From positions 1 through 41,583 of IMG/VR virus record IMGVR_UViG_3300046001_010285: a stretch of DNA of 41,583 nt. One strand, given 5' to 3'. The stretch comes from a virus. Below are positions 40,367 to 41,583 of this stretch, piece after piece; the stretch's first letter is position 1, and every line of letters begins with the position of its first letter. The notes below the pieces were generated by a model that saw nothing but the letters and a program-made list of their open reading frames with translations, was not told the origin of the DNA and did not search any database. The position numbers were made by a program, and so were the translations under genes.

Positions 40367-40582
40367 TTATTCTGGTATAATTGGATTGCCGTTGGCGTCA
40401 CACTGAGCATAGGTCATGCTGCCATTCTCGTTATGAATCACCGCAGTAATAGCAAAGCAGTTTTGGATGCTGTCAATGTATTCTTGCATGATTTGTTGTT
40501 GTAAACTTTTGGCATCTTCCCAGGTATCTGCTTCCTGGGGTAATCCAGTGATTTGGCTAGTTACTTGATATTTAATGCTCAT
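40367..40582 (-). CDS. Small hypothetical protein
   Basis: A 71-residue protein: IKYQVTSQITGLPQEADTWE, AKSLQQQIMQEYIDSIQNCF, then NGSMTYAQCDANGNPIIPE. It has a beta-alpha-beta look with no known motif. A strong AAGGAG ribosome site precedes the ATG at 40582, and it fills the space between the adhesin and the giant fibre. I do not recognise the family. It may be a small regulatory or virion-associated protein. Confidence 0.65.
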   Translation of the reverse strand: MSIKYQVTSQITGLPQEADTWEDAKSLQQQIMQEYIDSIQNCFAITAVIHNENGSMTYAQCDANGNPIIPE

Positions 40583-40627
40583 GAAATCTCCTTACCATTT
40601 TCCTATTGGACACATGACTAATGCTAG

Positions 40628-41583
40628 TTATGATGTAGCTCCATATCTGGTTCCGCTACCACTAATGGTCGCAGTGAACCCATTTAGAGATATAGCTCTA
40701 CCACCTACGCCACCTGCTGTTGTTGGGCCTGGCGTAGTTCCTCCTGAGCCGCCTGCGGTTCCCCAGCCGCCACCGCCGCCGCCACCGTAACTGATTCCGC
40801 CGACTAGTGGAGCATTGCTTCCGTTGTTGTTAGCACTACCACCTGCACCACCCCCACCTCCCTGGCTACCACCGGGATCAGAAACATCAGCGCCGCCACC
40901 ACCACCACCGGCACCACCTCCTTGACCACCGGCAGGAGCAGAAAAAGGTCTAGCTGCACCAGCACCACCAGTGCCGGGTAGAATACGACCGCCGCCACCA
41001 CCACTATCCGATGTTAAACTTGCACCTGAAATGGATTGTCCTCCCCGAATTCCGTTGCTACCTGCACTACCGGGGCCGCCCCCAGCACCACCACCAGATC
41101 GTGCACCATTAAGGTTACAAGCACCACCAGCACCACCACCAGCACCACCACCACCACCGCCATATGCAGCACCACCACCACCTCCGCCACCTGCAATATA
41201 ACCGTTGTTGGCTATACTACAGTTGACTCCTAAACTAATGGCGTTGCCCCCTGCACTGCCGGCAGTAGGAGATGCTGATGTAAGGTATGCTGCGCCGCCA
41301 GTGCCGCCCATCCCTAAAATAAAACCCTGATTTACCAAGGTGATTCCGCCAGGCCAAGACCCATCTATGGTCATGCCAGGTGTTGCAGTTGAAGTGGAAT
41401 ATACATAAACATTTTCTGCAACAGTAATCGTTGCGGTTGATGTGCCATTCCATCCATTGGCCAGTGCCCAGGTGCGTAAATTTAGATTTGTTTGATTGGA
41501 ACTTATAGTGCCTGCAAATGCGTTGGATTTGCCATAGCCATTGCTCATTGAGATAGCACCGGAAGGCACAGCGAATAAAGTTC
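40628..41583 (-). CDS. Glycine-rich tail adhesin (5' end beyond the window)
   Basis: The open frame continues to the right edge without a stop, so the gene probably begins outside. The GTG at 41569 is only the first start codon inside the window, and the upstream codons read TLFAVPSGAISM, as in longer family members. Residues 1-90 (PSGAISMSNGYGKSNAFAG, then LNLRTWALANGWNGTSTATI) form a head domain. The remaining 200 residues are polyglycine sheets (GGGGGGAAYGGGGGGAGGG type) with short variable loops. This architecture resembles the gp38-type adhesins of T-even phages and Gly_rich families, which bind host surface receptors. It is a probable receptor-binding tip and is transcribed ahead of the fibre genes. 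Confidence 0.75.
   Translation of the reverse strand, partial: TLFAVPSGAISMSNGYGKSNAFAGTISSNQTNLNLRTWALANGWNGTSTATITVAENVYVYSTSTATPGMTIDGSWPGGITLVNQGFILGMGGTGGAAYLTSASPTAGSAGGNAISLGVNCSIANNGYIAGGGGGGGAAYGGGGGGAGGGAGGACNLNGARSGGGAGGGPGSAGSNGIRGGQSISGASLTSDSGGGGGRILPGTGGAGAARPFSAPAGGQGGGAGGGGGGADVSDPGGSQGGGGGAGGSANNNGSNAPLVGGISYGGGGGGGWGTAGGSGGTTPGPTTAGGVGGRAISLNGFTATISGSGTRYGATS

Noticed and set aside
40971-41233. Plus-strand proline-rich frames opposite the adhesin
   Set aside because: Antisense of Gly codons (GGN reads as CCN), with no ribosome site; a shadow of the polyglycine gene.
1-41583. tRNA genes, prophage attachment sites, insertion sequences
   Set aside because: None could be recognised by eye; intergenic gaps are too short for most tRNAs and no transposase or integrase frame is present. 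A tRNA scan was not possible here.

Overview
This window is a stretch of a T4-like (contractile-tailed, large dsDNA) bacteriophage genome of the kind found in marine and other aquatic viromes. The evidence is a nearly continuous set of T4-type morphogenesis homologues: ssDNA-binding protein gp32 (5' end only), large terminase gp17, small terminase gp16, head-completion gp4, tail tube gp19, tail sheath gp18, neck gp13, neck gp14 and sheath terminator gp15. They sit among small proteins I recognise as typical of marine T4-like phages. No host gene, tRNA, rRNA, integrase, insertion sequence or CRISPR array is visible. The host cannot be named from this sequence.

Layout, left to right (most genes on the minus strand, so transcription mostly runs right to left). 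1-230: the start of gp32 with a structured leader, behind a terminator. 243-3360: a conserved hypothetical and terL. 3409-9434: a secreted nuclease and a block of small virion or internal-head proteins, four of which begin with a T4-style capsid-targeting/gp21-cleavage signature. 9455-15972: gp16, gp4, a small conserved protein, a gp19/gp54-like tube-fold protein, gp19 and an enlarged gp18. 16068-16415: an HNH-like zinc protein on the plus strand. 16366-22178: dNMP kinase, a glycosyltransferase-like protein, a DexA-like exonuclease, gp13, an SGNH hydrolase, a radical SAM enzyme and a conserved hypothetical. 22255-25400: gp14, gp15 and a Nudix hydrolase on the plus strand, closed by a hairpin terminator. 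25404-41583: tail fibre/adhesin proteins, including a 2193-residue highly repetitive fibre and a polyglycine adhesin cut by the right edge.

Regulation is unusually readable. T4-late-type TAAATA boxes lie just upstream of at least eleven genes. In three of them the TAA of the box is also the stop codon of the previous gene, and in five the box is so close to the start codon that the mRNA would be essentially leaderless. A textbook sigma70-type promoter (TTGACC, 17 bp, TATAAT) drives the conserved hypothetical next to gp14, and an extended -10 precedes the exonuclease.

The most interesting points are the late-promoter/leaderless arrangement, the gp32 leader (terminal hairpin plus three TTAGGC repeats, recalling T4 gp32 autoregulation), the capsid-targeted protein set, and the radical SAM + SGNH + glycosyltransferase-like accessory genes embedded among neck genes. 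All function calls come from reading the translated sequences by eye; no database search was run.
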